In this document: positions 47,906 through 61,658 of the stretch, in pieces | How the letters are laid out: each line of letters opens with the position of its first letter | Position numbering within the stretch: the first letter of the stretch is position 1 | Assembly: GCF_021917145.1 (NCBI RefSeq) | Contig: NC_061078.1 | Span: forward strand, 6,921,076 to 6,985,075 | Source: Hypomesus transpacificus | Taxonomy: Eukaryota > Chordata > Actinopteri > Osmeriformes > Osmeridae | Length of the DNA: 64,000 bases | Direction: 5' to 3' | The notes under the pieces: model-generated | What the model was told of the DNA's origin: nothing | Seen by the model: the letters and a program-made list of their open reading frames with translations, nothing else | Databases searched by the model: none | Position numbers and translations under genes: made by a program

Positions 47906-48290
47906 GGGGCCCGTTCTCCGTACGTCACTTATTACATCCGAGATCAAATGACACATCCAAGATTACATCATCTCGCTAATCATGATCTGGCTAATTAGGT
48001 TCTGCGAAAACCCATGTTGTTTATAATTAGCTGGATTGAGTTATGCGTTGGTCTAAAAGGGGGTATCGATAGTAGATAGCAAGCTGCTATTGGCTGGGCC
48101 AAAATGAGCGCCCTGTTTTTTCCGCAACAGTTTGCTCCAAGGTTAGTCCGAATTTAAAAGATTTAATCAGAACGCAGGGAACACCTCAGTCTGCAAAAAC
48201 CAAGAAAGAAGGCTGGCAAAAAGTAGCAGACCAAATTAAATGTAGAGTAGTTTTATCGCTTATTACAAGCTGTTTTTTTATTTTCATACT
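47906..48290 (+). mobile_element. Harbinger-like DNA transposon remnant (Myb/SANT ORF fragment)
   Basis: The segment begins with a terminal-repeat-like GGGGCCCGTTCTCCG. Around 48172-48250 it reads, in one frame, SAKTKKEGWQKVADQIK. This resembles the KKEGWQ...VA...I core of the trihelix protein encoded by Harbinger transposons. The frame is not open upstream, so it is a dead fragment. No right-hand terminal repeat was found. Confidence 0.4.
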
Positions 48291-48308
48291 TTCATATTTT
48301 CATTTATT

Positions 48309-48620
48309 TACATTTATTCATTTAGCTGACGCTTTTTATCCAAAGCTACTTCCAATTTATCATCTTTAATGTCATATGATGTGGTTCAAACAAATGTAAT
48401 ATGACGTGGTTGAAACAAATGTATGATGTAAATGACCGAAAACCGATCCTCTCGAAGTATGGGCTAGCACATCGCACTGTGCTAAGGAGCCTATCCATGG
48501 GGCTATTATTGTAGTAAAACTATTCACAAATGCACAGCACGATCCACAAATGCACAGCACGATCCACGAATGTGTACTATCCACAAATGTGTACAAGGAT
48601 CCACAAATACGCACTCAGAT
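48309..48620. repeat. Dispersed and short tandem repeats
   Basis: TTTATTCATTTAGCTGACGC followed by TTTTTATCCAAAGCTACTT (from about 48321) is a sequence I know as widely dispersed in fish genomes. At 48523-48610 several imperfect units of about 20 bp (ACAAATGCACAGCACGATCC) are tandemly arranged. Confidence 0.55.
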
Positions 48621-50458
48621 TTGTGCATGTGTAAAACATTGTCCAAATATGTAATCACAAAGGCTGGCCTCTCAATTGGCTGTGTTTTTACAGTGACTTT
48701 TGCTACACTTCTGCAGGTCACTAGGTCAGCTCCTCCTCATAACTTGAATTTTAGACGCATCTCTGATATCAATGGTTAGGACGGGGTGAACTGTTAGCTG
48801 AAAGCAATTTAACAATGTTGATAGTAATTTTTTATAATTGTAGATGATTAGAAATGATTGACAGATTGTTTAAAAAGTGGAGAATAGCCTTCCCCACATG
48901 CAAGTCTCATAAGCTGCTGTATGACATCACTATCACAAGGACACACAGCCACACCCTGAGGCACGAAGAGATTGCTTAGTTTCCATATCAGTCAGTGAAC
49001 AAAAAACAGGGATAGCACATCTACAAGTCTAAGGAAATTGTGCTTCTCGAATTCCAGTACAAGCTACAAGTGAGATTTTCTCATTTCCGTTTATTATTTT
49101 AGGCCAATCAGTGTGTTCCAGGATGCAGAGTCATGTCCTGGTTTGGGATATCCCCTAATCACTCATGTCCCCCCCCCCCCCCTATCTCACCCCTTCCCCC
49201 ATCTCCTCCCTCCCACACACACGCACGCACACGCATACACACACCATACCACATGTCTCAGGACAAGGCTGACCTGGTCATGTAAATGTTCAGTGTGGTC
49301 TGTTGGAGTTTGCTGTATTGTTCAGTGTTTACATACACACTGTTTCTTTTAGTGGCTGTCATTGTGTCTTACTTTACAGTCTTAACAGTCAATGTGGCTG
49401 GTACTGTCACTGGAATGTGCAAATGTGTTGGTGTGTACGTATGTTGATTGCTTGTTGTCTGAGTGTTTGTTACTGTCATAGACTGTATAGGTGTTTGTGT
49501 ACAGTGTGCACAGTGTTTGTATGATGTTTGAAGAGTATGAAGTTGTGGGCTGCGAACAGGAAGAGGGGAAAGTGTTTGTGCTTCTCTTAAAGCCTCTTCT
49601 GGGGTGGTCTGGTTCATGGAGGGAAGGGAGACAGGGAGGGGCGATGGAAGAGGTGTGTGTGTTGTGGTGGCGGGGGGTGGGGATCTGGAGGGTGGGCTAT
49701 ATCTGCAGGGGAAGGAACTCCAGACCCCCTCAAGAGAAACACACCTCTGAAAGGGCTAAACCGTATGAAGAGAAGAGGTCAGAACTGTATGGATGGAGAG
49801 AAGTGAAGAAGTAAGAATCTGACAAGATCTCGTCTCCCAGCCCTGAGGACGACATCTGAATCTTTGTGTCTTCCAGCATTACACACCAACAGCCTAGGAA
49901 ACCTGGTCAGAGACTTCCTTTCTCAAATATGTAAGAGATTTACTTGATGTTTATTTGACAAAAACATTCAATTGCTGATATTGTGTTGTTTTCCCTATGG
50001 TTTTGACATTCTTAAATGTCAAATTAAATCTACACATTTAAATCAACTCTTGCAGTTTTGTGATATTGTAAACTATGCAAGCCCACTTACTGTTTCAGTG
50101 TGTACTGGTTTAGTTTATGTTAAGTTAATCTCTTCTTCACTGACAGACTCCCATTTGTCTTTCAGTTTGTTTATTTAACAGACAACCAAGATGCCGTCAC
50201 AGTGAGATATACGGGAAGCAGAGGAAGCAAACTGAGGGAGACAGGGACACTTTCACAGCCTGAGTAGCCAGCTGGACACAGGCAGGACTAAACCGTGAGA
50301 AAGCAGGAGACACCGCGGTGTCTAGAGAGAGACTACATGGATTAACAGCTGGAGCCTTCAGTCAGCTGGATGTTGAGTAGCAGAGAGAAGTGTCCACTGG
50401 CGTCTGCCACTGTCTACTGCCTGCCAATTTACTGATACCAACCAACCCCAGATCCCTC
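48621..50458 (+). other. Upstream region and 5' leader of the apelin-receptor-like gene
   Basis: No supported coding exon lies here. A purine/GT-rich stretch (49280-49800) is followed by a possible donor, AAATAT|GTAAGAG, at 49930. A possible acceptor, TTTAACAG|ACAACC, lies at about 50181. Together they suggest a non-coding first exon. Between 50181 and the ATG are three upstream ORFs (separate entry). Confidence 0.45.
50191..50435 (+). promoter_or_regulatory. Three short upstream ORFs in the GPCR leader
   Basis: ATG at 50191 encodes MPSQ then stop. ATG at 50337 encodes Met-Asp then stop. ATG at 50370 reads 21 codons to a stop at 50435. All end before the main ATG at 50459. If present in the mRNA they would be expected to damp translation. 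Confidence 0.5.
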
Positions 50459-51844
50459 ATGTCAGACCTTGAACTGTTCCCTCCCTCCTCCTACCTTGCT
50501 CCATCCCCCTCTCCTTCCCTTCCCCAGTGCGACTACAGTGAGTGGAGCCCGACCTGGGTGCTCATCCCCTCAGTGTACCTGTTGGCCTTTCTGCTAGGCT
50601 CCCTGGGAAACAGCCTGGTGCTCTGGGCCTACCTGGACCGGCCCCACTCTTCCCAGCCCCTGGGAGCAAACACCTGCTCCTGCACCAAGCGCCCTTTCCG
50701 TCACCCAGGCACAGGCTCCTCCCCCAGGCTGCCTGGCTCCTCCCGCTCCCTGACTGACTCGCTGATCGCCAGCCTAGCGGTGGCAGACCTGGCCTTCCTT
50801 GTCACCCTGCCCCTGTGGGCTGCCTACACAGCTCTGGACTACCACTGGCCCTTTGGCCAGCCGCTCTGCCAGGTCAGCAGTTACCTGGTTGCCCTCAACA
50901 TGTATGCCAGCGTCTTCTCCCTCACAGCGCTCAGTGTGGAGCGCTATTGGCTCATAGCCGGACACCGCCGCTCCAGCCGTGCTCAGGGGCCCGGGACTTG
51001 CAGGGTACTGTGGGTAGTAGGAAGTGTGTGGCTGGTTGCAGGGGTGCTAGCTCTGCCTGCTCTGCTACTCAGGACTGTCAGAAAGGTGGAGCTGGGGGAG
51101 GAGCCTGATGATTACTGGCAGGAAGTGGAGGAGGGGGAGGGCGACCAGGTAGATGAACACAGAGCCGTGATCTTTTCCTGTGCGATGGACTACTCCAGTT
51201 TGATCTCCACTGGGCTGGGGCGAGATGAGCGAGAGAGGGCAGAGCTCCTATGGACAGCAGCTTTGGGGCTCAAGTCCACTCTGATTGGCTTCCTGCTGCC
51301 GCTGGCTGTCCTATTGGTCTGCTACTGCTCCCTGGGGCACCTCGTCAGTCGCCACTTCAAGCAAGGCCCACGTCCGGACCCCCAACGCCAGCGCCGTCTG
51401 CTCCGTGTCATCGTTACCCTGGTGATGGCTTTCTTCCTGTGCTGGCTGCCCTTCCACACCAACAAGTCCCTGTCAATGCTGGTGGAGCTGGGCCTGGTGC
51501 CCTACTCCTGCCTGCTGGACCGCACCCTGCTGGCCGCACACCCCTACGCCACCTGCCTAGGATACCTCAACAGCTGCCTCAACCCACTGCTCTACGCCTG
51601 CTGTGACCCCGCCTTTAGACAGCGCTGCCGTGTCCTGCTGCCCTGCGGAGGGGCAGGGGCAGCTAGGGAAGCAAGACAGGGTGGCTGGAGAGGGTGCAGG
51701 GGAAGTTGTGAATCTTCACAGGTAGCAGATAAGGAGGAGGATGTAGAGGAAGAGGAAGAGGACAGGGAGCAGCCAAGTAGAACTCGAGAGGAAACTGTAG
51801 ATGGAATGGAGGAGGACAAAGTAGAGCAGATAAGGGATAGTTAA
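50459..51844 (+). CDS. Apelin receptor-like class A GPCR
   Basis: This single-exon, 461-residue seven-helix receptor resembles the apelin/Elabela receptor family. CDYSEW..LIPSVYLLAFLLG matches APLNR CEYTDW..LIPAIYMLVFLLG. LAVADLAFLVTLPLWAAYT, DYHWPFG and YASVFSLTALSVERY match its helices 2-3, and LNSCLNPLLYACCDPAFRQ matches the helix 7-8 end. Key residues are N51, D110, C137, ERY (161-163), CWLPFH and NPLLY. I chose the ATG at 50459; the open frame extends upstream only from a GTG. Oddities are an intracellular loop 1 about 28 residues longer than in human APLNR (about residues 60-98, Ser/Pro/Gly-rich with two Cys), a long acidic second extracellular loop, no N-glycosylation sequon in the N-terminus, and a very acidic C-tail. 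It may be the fish paralog aplnr2, but the sequence alone does not settle that. Confidence 0.85.
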   Translation: MSDLELFPPSSYLAPSPSPSLPQCDYSEWSPTWVLIPSVYLLAFLLGSLGNSLVLWAYLDRPHSSQPLGANTCSCTKRPFRHPGTGSSPRLPGSSRSLTDSLIASLAVADLAFLVTLPLWAAYTALDYHWPFGQPLCQVSSYLVALNMYASVFSLTALSVERYWLIAGHRRSSRAQGPGTCRVLWVVGSVWLVAGVLALPALLLRTVRKVELGEEPDDYWQEVEEGEGDQVDEHRAVIFSCAMDYSSLISTGLGRDERERAELLWTAALGLKSTLIGFLLPLAVLLVCYCSLGHLVSRHFKQGPRPDPQRQRRLLRVIVTLVMAFFLCWLPFHTNKSLSMLVELGLVPYSCLLDRTLLAAHPYATCLGYLNSCLNPLLYACCDPAFRQRCRVLLPCGGAGAAREARQGGWRGCRGSCESSQVADKEEDVEEEEEDREQPSRTREETVDGMEEDKVEQIRDS

Positions 51845-52766
51845 GAGTGTGTTTGTTTGTGAAACACAGACTCCCTGGGAAGTGGAAAATCCCCATATTT
51901 CTATGTGACCCTCATGAGAAACAAACTAGATGAAGATGCTATGTATTTTTTGATAAGGAACACATGAGTACGGCGGTGTTCTCTTTATTTTTTTATGTGT
52001 GATGTAAAATTGTTGAAATTATGTCACTCTATTATATTTGTGTTTTAAGATCTCAAGAAATAATTTTGTTCCCCCTGGTTTGTGATTAAAGACATGTTAA
52101 ACAAATGTGAAGTGGACAGTGAGAGGCCTGAAAAATCATCCAATCAGTCCATGAGAATGAGGTTATGATGTACTCTCTAAACTGTTAAATCATTTATTCA
52201 TGGAACCAGAACACATCACTGTTTCCCACGGAGGCAACAGGCACTGAGTCTATAAACAGTACATTTCCACCATGCACAACACATACCACTGATACTTTCA
52301 TAAAGATATGAGAATCGGATGCTTTTTTGAGATGTGTGTGAACGCTCATGTGCCAATAAACCCAAGATAGAGGACATGTGTCACACAGGAAGTGAGGAAT
52401 TTGAGATGGGAAAGATGAGACATTGTTTGCTCACAGTGGACTCAATAAAAATCTGACTCACCCTACTTCGTGCATTGGAAGGTTTGTTACATACTACAAA
52501 GTTTCTGCTCATGTAAACCCCCCCCCCTCTCTCTCTCTCAGACACATACACAAACCCGTAGGTAGCCTTGGATTAAAGTGTTTGCAAAGGGAGTACATTC
52601 CACTACAAATGGCCATGTATTTAATCTATGCAAGGTTAGATCATTGTTAGATAGAGGGGAAATACAAATATGCATTGTAAGTTAATACCATCACTATTTA
52701 TATTATTATAGCCTATATAGCCTATATTTGAAACATAAGAAAAGCAATGCTTTCGAATATGGAGGA
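51845..52766 (+). other. GPCR 3' UTR and intergenic DNA before psmc3
   Basis: ATTAAA at 52085-52090 is the likely polyadenylation signal. Beyond about 52110 there is AT-rich DNA with a C-run and CT repeat near 52519. No gene is supported. Confidence 0.6.
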
Positions 52767-53143
52767 CTAAAAGTGCCAAAATGAATTAAATAAATACATC
52801 ATTCAATAATTACTTAAATGTGTCATGAATTCATTAAAATACCAATGTAAAACACATAATTATTTCAATTATTCAATTAATGATTTAATGGTCCTGTATT
52901 AATGTGCAGTTGACTATTCAAATGCAATAAGCTAAACAGCGCCCTCAGTCAATTGCATTTTCATTTTCATGTCACCACGTGTTGCAGTGCCTTATGAATG
53001 TATTTTATCTGTCAAACTAATTTTTTATCTATGATACATTTAATAACAAATAAAAAAGGTATCTATTCAATTGAAATTATTTAATGACACATTTAAGTAA
53101 GTATTTATTGGTGCATTTATTTAATTCATTTTGGCGCTTTTAG
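52767..53143. mobile_element. AT-rich inverted-repeat element (MITE) at the psmc3 promoter
   Basis: The left end CTAAAAGTGCCAAAATGAAT is complemented by the right end ATTCATTTTGGCGCTTTTAG. The arms continue through AAATAAAT and ACTTAAATGTGTCAT, for about 75 bp with gaps. The body is about 377 bp and very AT-rich, with no ORF. No clear target duplication was seen. Confidence 0.75.
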
Positions 53144-53243
53144 ATCCAACGTCTTTACAGTGATACCACTCCGACGCTGCCGAGGGCGGTGTGGAGACCA
53201 AACACAAAACAACACTCCAACCGTCGAAGAAAATAGAGCGAAA

Positions 53244-57513
<4,270 letters not shown>

Positions 57514-57795
57514 AAAGGACTGGGAGTGCGTGTGTGTCTATATGTTTGCCATACCTTCCACTTATGCCTGAAACAACCAAGGTGTTTATTGGATGACAGC
57601 TACACCTATTTTCAATGATCTTAACATCTGGTTGTTACTGGTGGTAAAAGGTGTGAGAAGAGAGAAACTGTTGGGGGGGTGTATTTTTGAGTGTGAGGAA
57701 GGGATTGGAGGGGACTCAGAGCACTGGTTTATTACTGTAGCCACTGTCTTATTGTCCATTTAAGAAAAAATAAAACTTTTTCCAGAGCTTTTCTT
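57514..57795 (+). other. psmc3: psmc3 3' untranslated region
   Basis: This short 3' UTR has AATAAA at 57769-57774. Confidence 0.85.
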
Positions 57796-58085
57796 TTATT
57801 CTGTTGTCTGAAATGTCGGTGTGTAGGTGAGTACATCTATATGCAGACAGAATGTTCAAGTGTTCATGGTTCTGAAGTTAAGCATAAGGAATTGTAACAA
57901 TGATACAATTTAAATTATTTTGTGATTTGGGGGAAAGTCAGGGTAACGGGTTCATAATATTGGATGCACATGGAGAAACACCTACAAAGTATATATTTTT
58001 TTCTTATTTAAGCATGGTTTGATAACGGGGAGACCATGAACCAGACCAAAATTCTTTGTTGTACTTCCGAAGGATTTATAATAAG
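57796..58085. other. Spacer after psmc3
   Basis: AT-rich DNA with no recognisable feature. Confidence 0.6.
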
Positions 58086-58310
58086 CAGGGTTCCTGCGGG
58101 GTAAAAAGTCCCAATTCTGAACTTTATATTTAAGGCCTTAAACCGTCTTAAAAATTGCCAGATTTTCATCCGAGGTCTTACATTTCTTTAGTCAGGTCTA
58201 TGAAATATTTTACCCTCGGTTCATTTCCAGAAACGCTGGCCGCAGAACGTTATTATAAAGTAGCACAAAAGTATTGTCGTAGCCTACAAAGCGTATCTCT
58301 ATAGAACAGG

Positions 58311-58350
58311 GTTCAAATTAGGAGGGGGGGGGGGGGGTTTGACCGCTCAA
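58311..58350 (+). mobile_element. Dispersed repeat, copy 3 (left end only)
   Basis: CAGGGTTCAAATTAGGAGGG followed by a G-run and TTTGACC resembles the left end of the elements at 17631 and 32230. Similarity is lost soon after. Confidence 0.4.
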
Positions 58351-58507
58351 TTTTTGCTCTTGGACTTAGCTTTAAATAAAACTGATAAAAGGTTAAAAAA
58401 ATTAGACTCTTGGTTGAGATTTTTCTGTTGGACAGTTTGGGACTTGGAAACGACAGTTGGGAGGGGATCTGGACAGTCGGGGAGTGCGCTGCAGTTACAG
58501 CAGTAGG

Positions 58508-60312
58508 AGCTAAATCTTTTTTTGCGTTTTGGACGTCCATATGGACGTCCATAGACTGACGGCGATGGCTGCTGATCTTTGCATGGATGGACGGACGGTG
58601 ATGCTGTTCAGAGTGCCGTCCATAGAGGGAGCATATATTTTGGACGGCGTCATAGCCGTCCATATGGACGGCGATGCTGTTCAGAGTGCCGTCCATAGAG
58701 GGAGCAGATATTTTGGACGGCGATGGATTGAATGTTTAGCAGGCTGTTGAGCTAACAGAACTGCCGAAGGCTACCATAGCATGTAGCTAGCTACATTAAC
58801 TTTGGATGACTCAATCTTTTGTCAAGTTAATTTGTATGAATTGCATGTTAGTGCAATATTTACGCCTTTATTCTGTTTTTTTTTACATAATCAGCAGTAT
58901 GATCTCATGACAATATAGACTTGAAAAACAATATGTTATGGTTTGGGTTTGCCTATAGGCTACATTTATTTTAATTATTTCGAGAATTGTTAATAAAGAC
59001 TCATTTAAAATGTTAACATTGTGTTATGACCCTATGAAATACATTGCCATTTAGGTCTTTTAAACCGTCAGTTTAAAGTGTTTTATGGGTGGATTTGAAG
59101 CCACCAGTCAGTAGCTCCAATCTTGCGCACGAACTTTGCGCACGGAGACAAACGCAAAACAACAAACACTCGCTTGGAGCGGAGACCAATGCAAAACACA
59201 ATACGATGTGTTGAGCCAAACCAAAGCCGTCAAAGGCTACCATGAATGTAGCTACAGCAACCGTGGATGACTCAATAAGTTTTGTCACGTTATTTTGTAT
59301 TAATTGCATTTAAGTGAAGGCTATATATTTACGCCTTTATTTTATTTTTAACATACAAAAGTAGGCCAATCAACAATATAATCTCATGACAATACAGACT
59401 TGAAAAACAATATGTTATAGGGTTTGCCTAGATATAGGCTACATATATTTTAAATATTTCGAGAATTGTTAATAAAGACTCAATTAAGATTTTAACATTG
59501 TGTTATGACCCTATGAAATACATTGCCCTTTAGGTCTTTGAAGCCGTCAGTTTAAAGTGTTTTATGGGTGGATTTGGAGCCACCAGTCAGTAGCTCCAAT
59601 GTTGCGCACGAACCACTTTGAGCGGAGACAAATGCAAAACGTAATAGCCTATGGGCCTAACACTCCAAATTTTAAAATTTTAAATGAGTCTTTATTAACA
59701 ATTCTCGAAATAATTAAAATATATGTAGCCTATAGGCAAACCCAAACCATAACATATTGTTTTTCAAGTCTATATTGTCATGAGATCATACTGCTGATTA
59801 TGTAAAAAAAACAGAATAAAGGCGTAAATATTGCACTAACATGCAATTCATACAAATTAACTTGACAAAAGATTGAGTCATCCAAAGTTAATGTAGCTAG
59901 CTACATGCTATGGTAGCCTTCGGCAGTTCTGTTAGCTCAACAGCCTGCTAAACATTCAATCCATCGCCGTCCAAAATATATGCTCCCTCTATGGACGGCA
60001 CTCTGAACAGCATCGCCGTCCATATGGACGGCTATGATGCCGTCCAAAATATCTGCTCCCTCTATGGACGGCACGAGGGACGTCCCTGCTAATCCATCGC
60101 CGTCCAAAATATCTGCTTCCTCTATGGACGGCACTATGAACAGCATCGCCGTCCATATGGACGGCTATGACGCCGTCCAAAATATATGCTCCCTCTATGG
60201 ACGGCACTCTGAACAGCATCGCCGTCCGTCCATCCATGCAAAGATCAGCAGCCATCGCCGTCAGTCTATGGACGTCCATATGGACGTCCAAAACGCAAAA
60301 AAAGATTTAGCT
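58508..60312. repeat. Large foldback with GGACGTCC modules and internal duplication
   Basis: The left arm, 58508 to about 58990, and the right arm, about 59690-60312, are near-identical inverted copies that start AGCTAAATCTTTTTTTGCG. Each arm opens with the 20-bp palindrome GGACGTCCATATGGACGTCC. Modules with GCCGTCCATAGAGGGAGC and TTTTGGACGGCG follow, two on the left and four on the right, then about 250 bp of AT-rich sequence. The loop side holds a diverged direct copy (about 59220-59640) of the sequence at about 58750-59110, itself ending in the TAGCTCCAAT...GCGCACGAAC block. Confidence 0.85.
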
Positions 60313-60360
60313 GCCTCTCAGTTACAGGGATCTGGGCACACGGATGAGTTTGGCACCATG

Positions 60361-60425
60361 CTGTGCTGGTTTTGAACCCAGGTGGTTGTGGTGTAGGCCC
60401 TTGTTCTCAACCCACTACACCACAG
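60361..60425 (-). pseudogene. tRNA-like fragment (SINE head)
   Basis: On the minus strand CTGTGGTGTAGTGGGTTGAG (A-box-like) is followed by GGGTTCAAAACC (B-box), and the ends CTGTG and CACAG pair. It lacks a convincing anticodon arm and is best read as a SINE or tRNA pseudogene piece. Confidence 0.35.
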
Positions 60426-60849
60426 GGATTTTTTATCAAATTGCGATTCAATATGCTTACATAAAAATAAAGTGAATGGACGTGAATCGATAGATCGATG
60501 TGAATCGCTAGAAGATCCATATGTGAATCGATTTTTTCCCCCTAGTACTTAGTGCTGAATGAAGTTAAATTAGGTTACTAATGTGATTTATCTATCTGTA
60601 AATTAAAATAACTTTTTCAATTACTGAATTTATTGAAATATTTTTTTTTTTTTCAAAATGTCTTAGATTTTATTGTTTTTGTGGTAATGCGTCATGTAGG
60701 TCTTAATGGTCTTAAAAGGTCTTAAATTTGACTTACTGAAACCTGCAAGAACCCTGAAGAAAACTTGCAAATGAACAGGTCTGTTACAAACATTAGCATA
60801 TAGTCGAACATGGTTTCACACCCCCAAAAAACCACACAATAGATCAAAA

Positions 60850-61658
60850 AAAAGCAAGACTCTTTATTTGGGTTTGTCAAAGTGAGTTCATACAATTGCC
60901 TGACTACTGTGACAAGGCCAGATACCATCCTGTACTGTCAACATTCCAGCTGTATGGTGCCTCCTCGCTGTCTGAAGGCCCTGGCGCTGGTCCGGCTGTG
61001 TGTGCCCTCTCACACAATCACACCTCTTTTCCCTGGACCCTCTGTGCCAGCACCATGATCACACACACACACACGGACCAGGACACTACACAGATACCCA
61101 CACCCCTGACACAGATCTCACTGCTTAATATCTCATCAGTTAAACATTTACTACATGCAGGTTTAGCAACAATCCCCATCTTTAATTTATATTAACAAGG
61201 CGACCAGGAATAGAGGCTGCAGATGTGTGGTCCATCAAACATTACAGCAGACACACCAGGGGACCGGAGGAGAGGGGGGGGGGGGGTCGAGATGAAGGGA
61301 AAGTTTATTGGCAGGAAGTGACAGACAGGAAGGAGTCAGTCTCTTCACTGTGGGGTGGGTGGGTCTAGGTGGAGGGGCATAGCTCCATTAGAGGAGCAGC
61401 AGTCACAGGTCTGTTTTAACACAGCTCCTCCCTTGTCCCAATCTGAGCACCCTCAAAAACAGCACAGCTTCATCTTTACTTGATGGCAGACAGACGGGTT
61501 GTTAAAAAACAAAAAGCAAAATCAGTTCCATCGTAAACAAATGCATACAAAGGATTAAGTGTCAACATCCCCCCCCCCCCCCCCCCCAACCAATTTCAGG
61601 CAGAATGTAAATTTATATTTTTACAATTAGATTCTATGCTGCTCCTTCTGCTTCGATC
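60850..61658 (-). other. mtch2: mtch2 3' untranslated region
   Basis: Reverse AATAAA (TTTATT at 60863-60868) marks the likely end. The region includes a G-run near 61275 and a C-run near 61570. No ORF is supported. Confidence 0.65.

Larger units (their letters stand above)
58086..60755. mobile_element. Composite hAT-like DNA element enclosing a foldback
   Basis: The outer ends CAGGGTTCCTGCGGG (left) and CCTGCAAGAACCCTG (right) are inverted repeats. Both are followed inward by TTTAAG/CTTAA-rich sequence. CAGGG ends suggest a hAT-like non-autonomous element, but the flanks show no 8-bp duplication. Inside lie a copy of the dispersed repeat (about 58311), a large foldback (58508-60312) and a tRNA-like fragment (60361-60425). 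It is nested and old. No transposase ORF is seen. Confidence 0.55.

Noticed and set aside
49113-49814. ORFs over the CA- and GT-rich leader region of the GPCR
   Set aside because: They derive from simple repeats and lack family resemblance or good splice boundaries.
50390-50458. Longer N-terminus for the GPCR starting at 50390
   Set aside because: That position is GTG, not ATG. The first in-frame ATG is 50459.
58313-60375. Met/Asp/His/Val-rich ORFs on both strands at 58.3-60.4 kb
   Set aside because: These are mirror translations of the GGACGTCC/GACGGC modules in the foldback arms and have no protein family resemblance.
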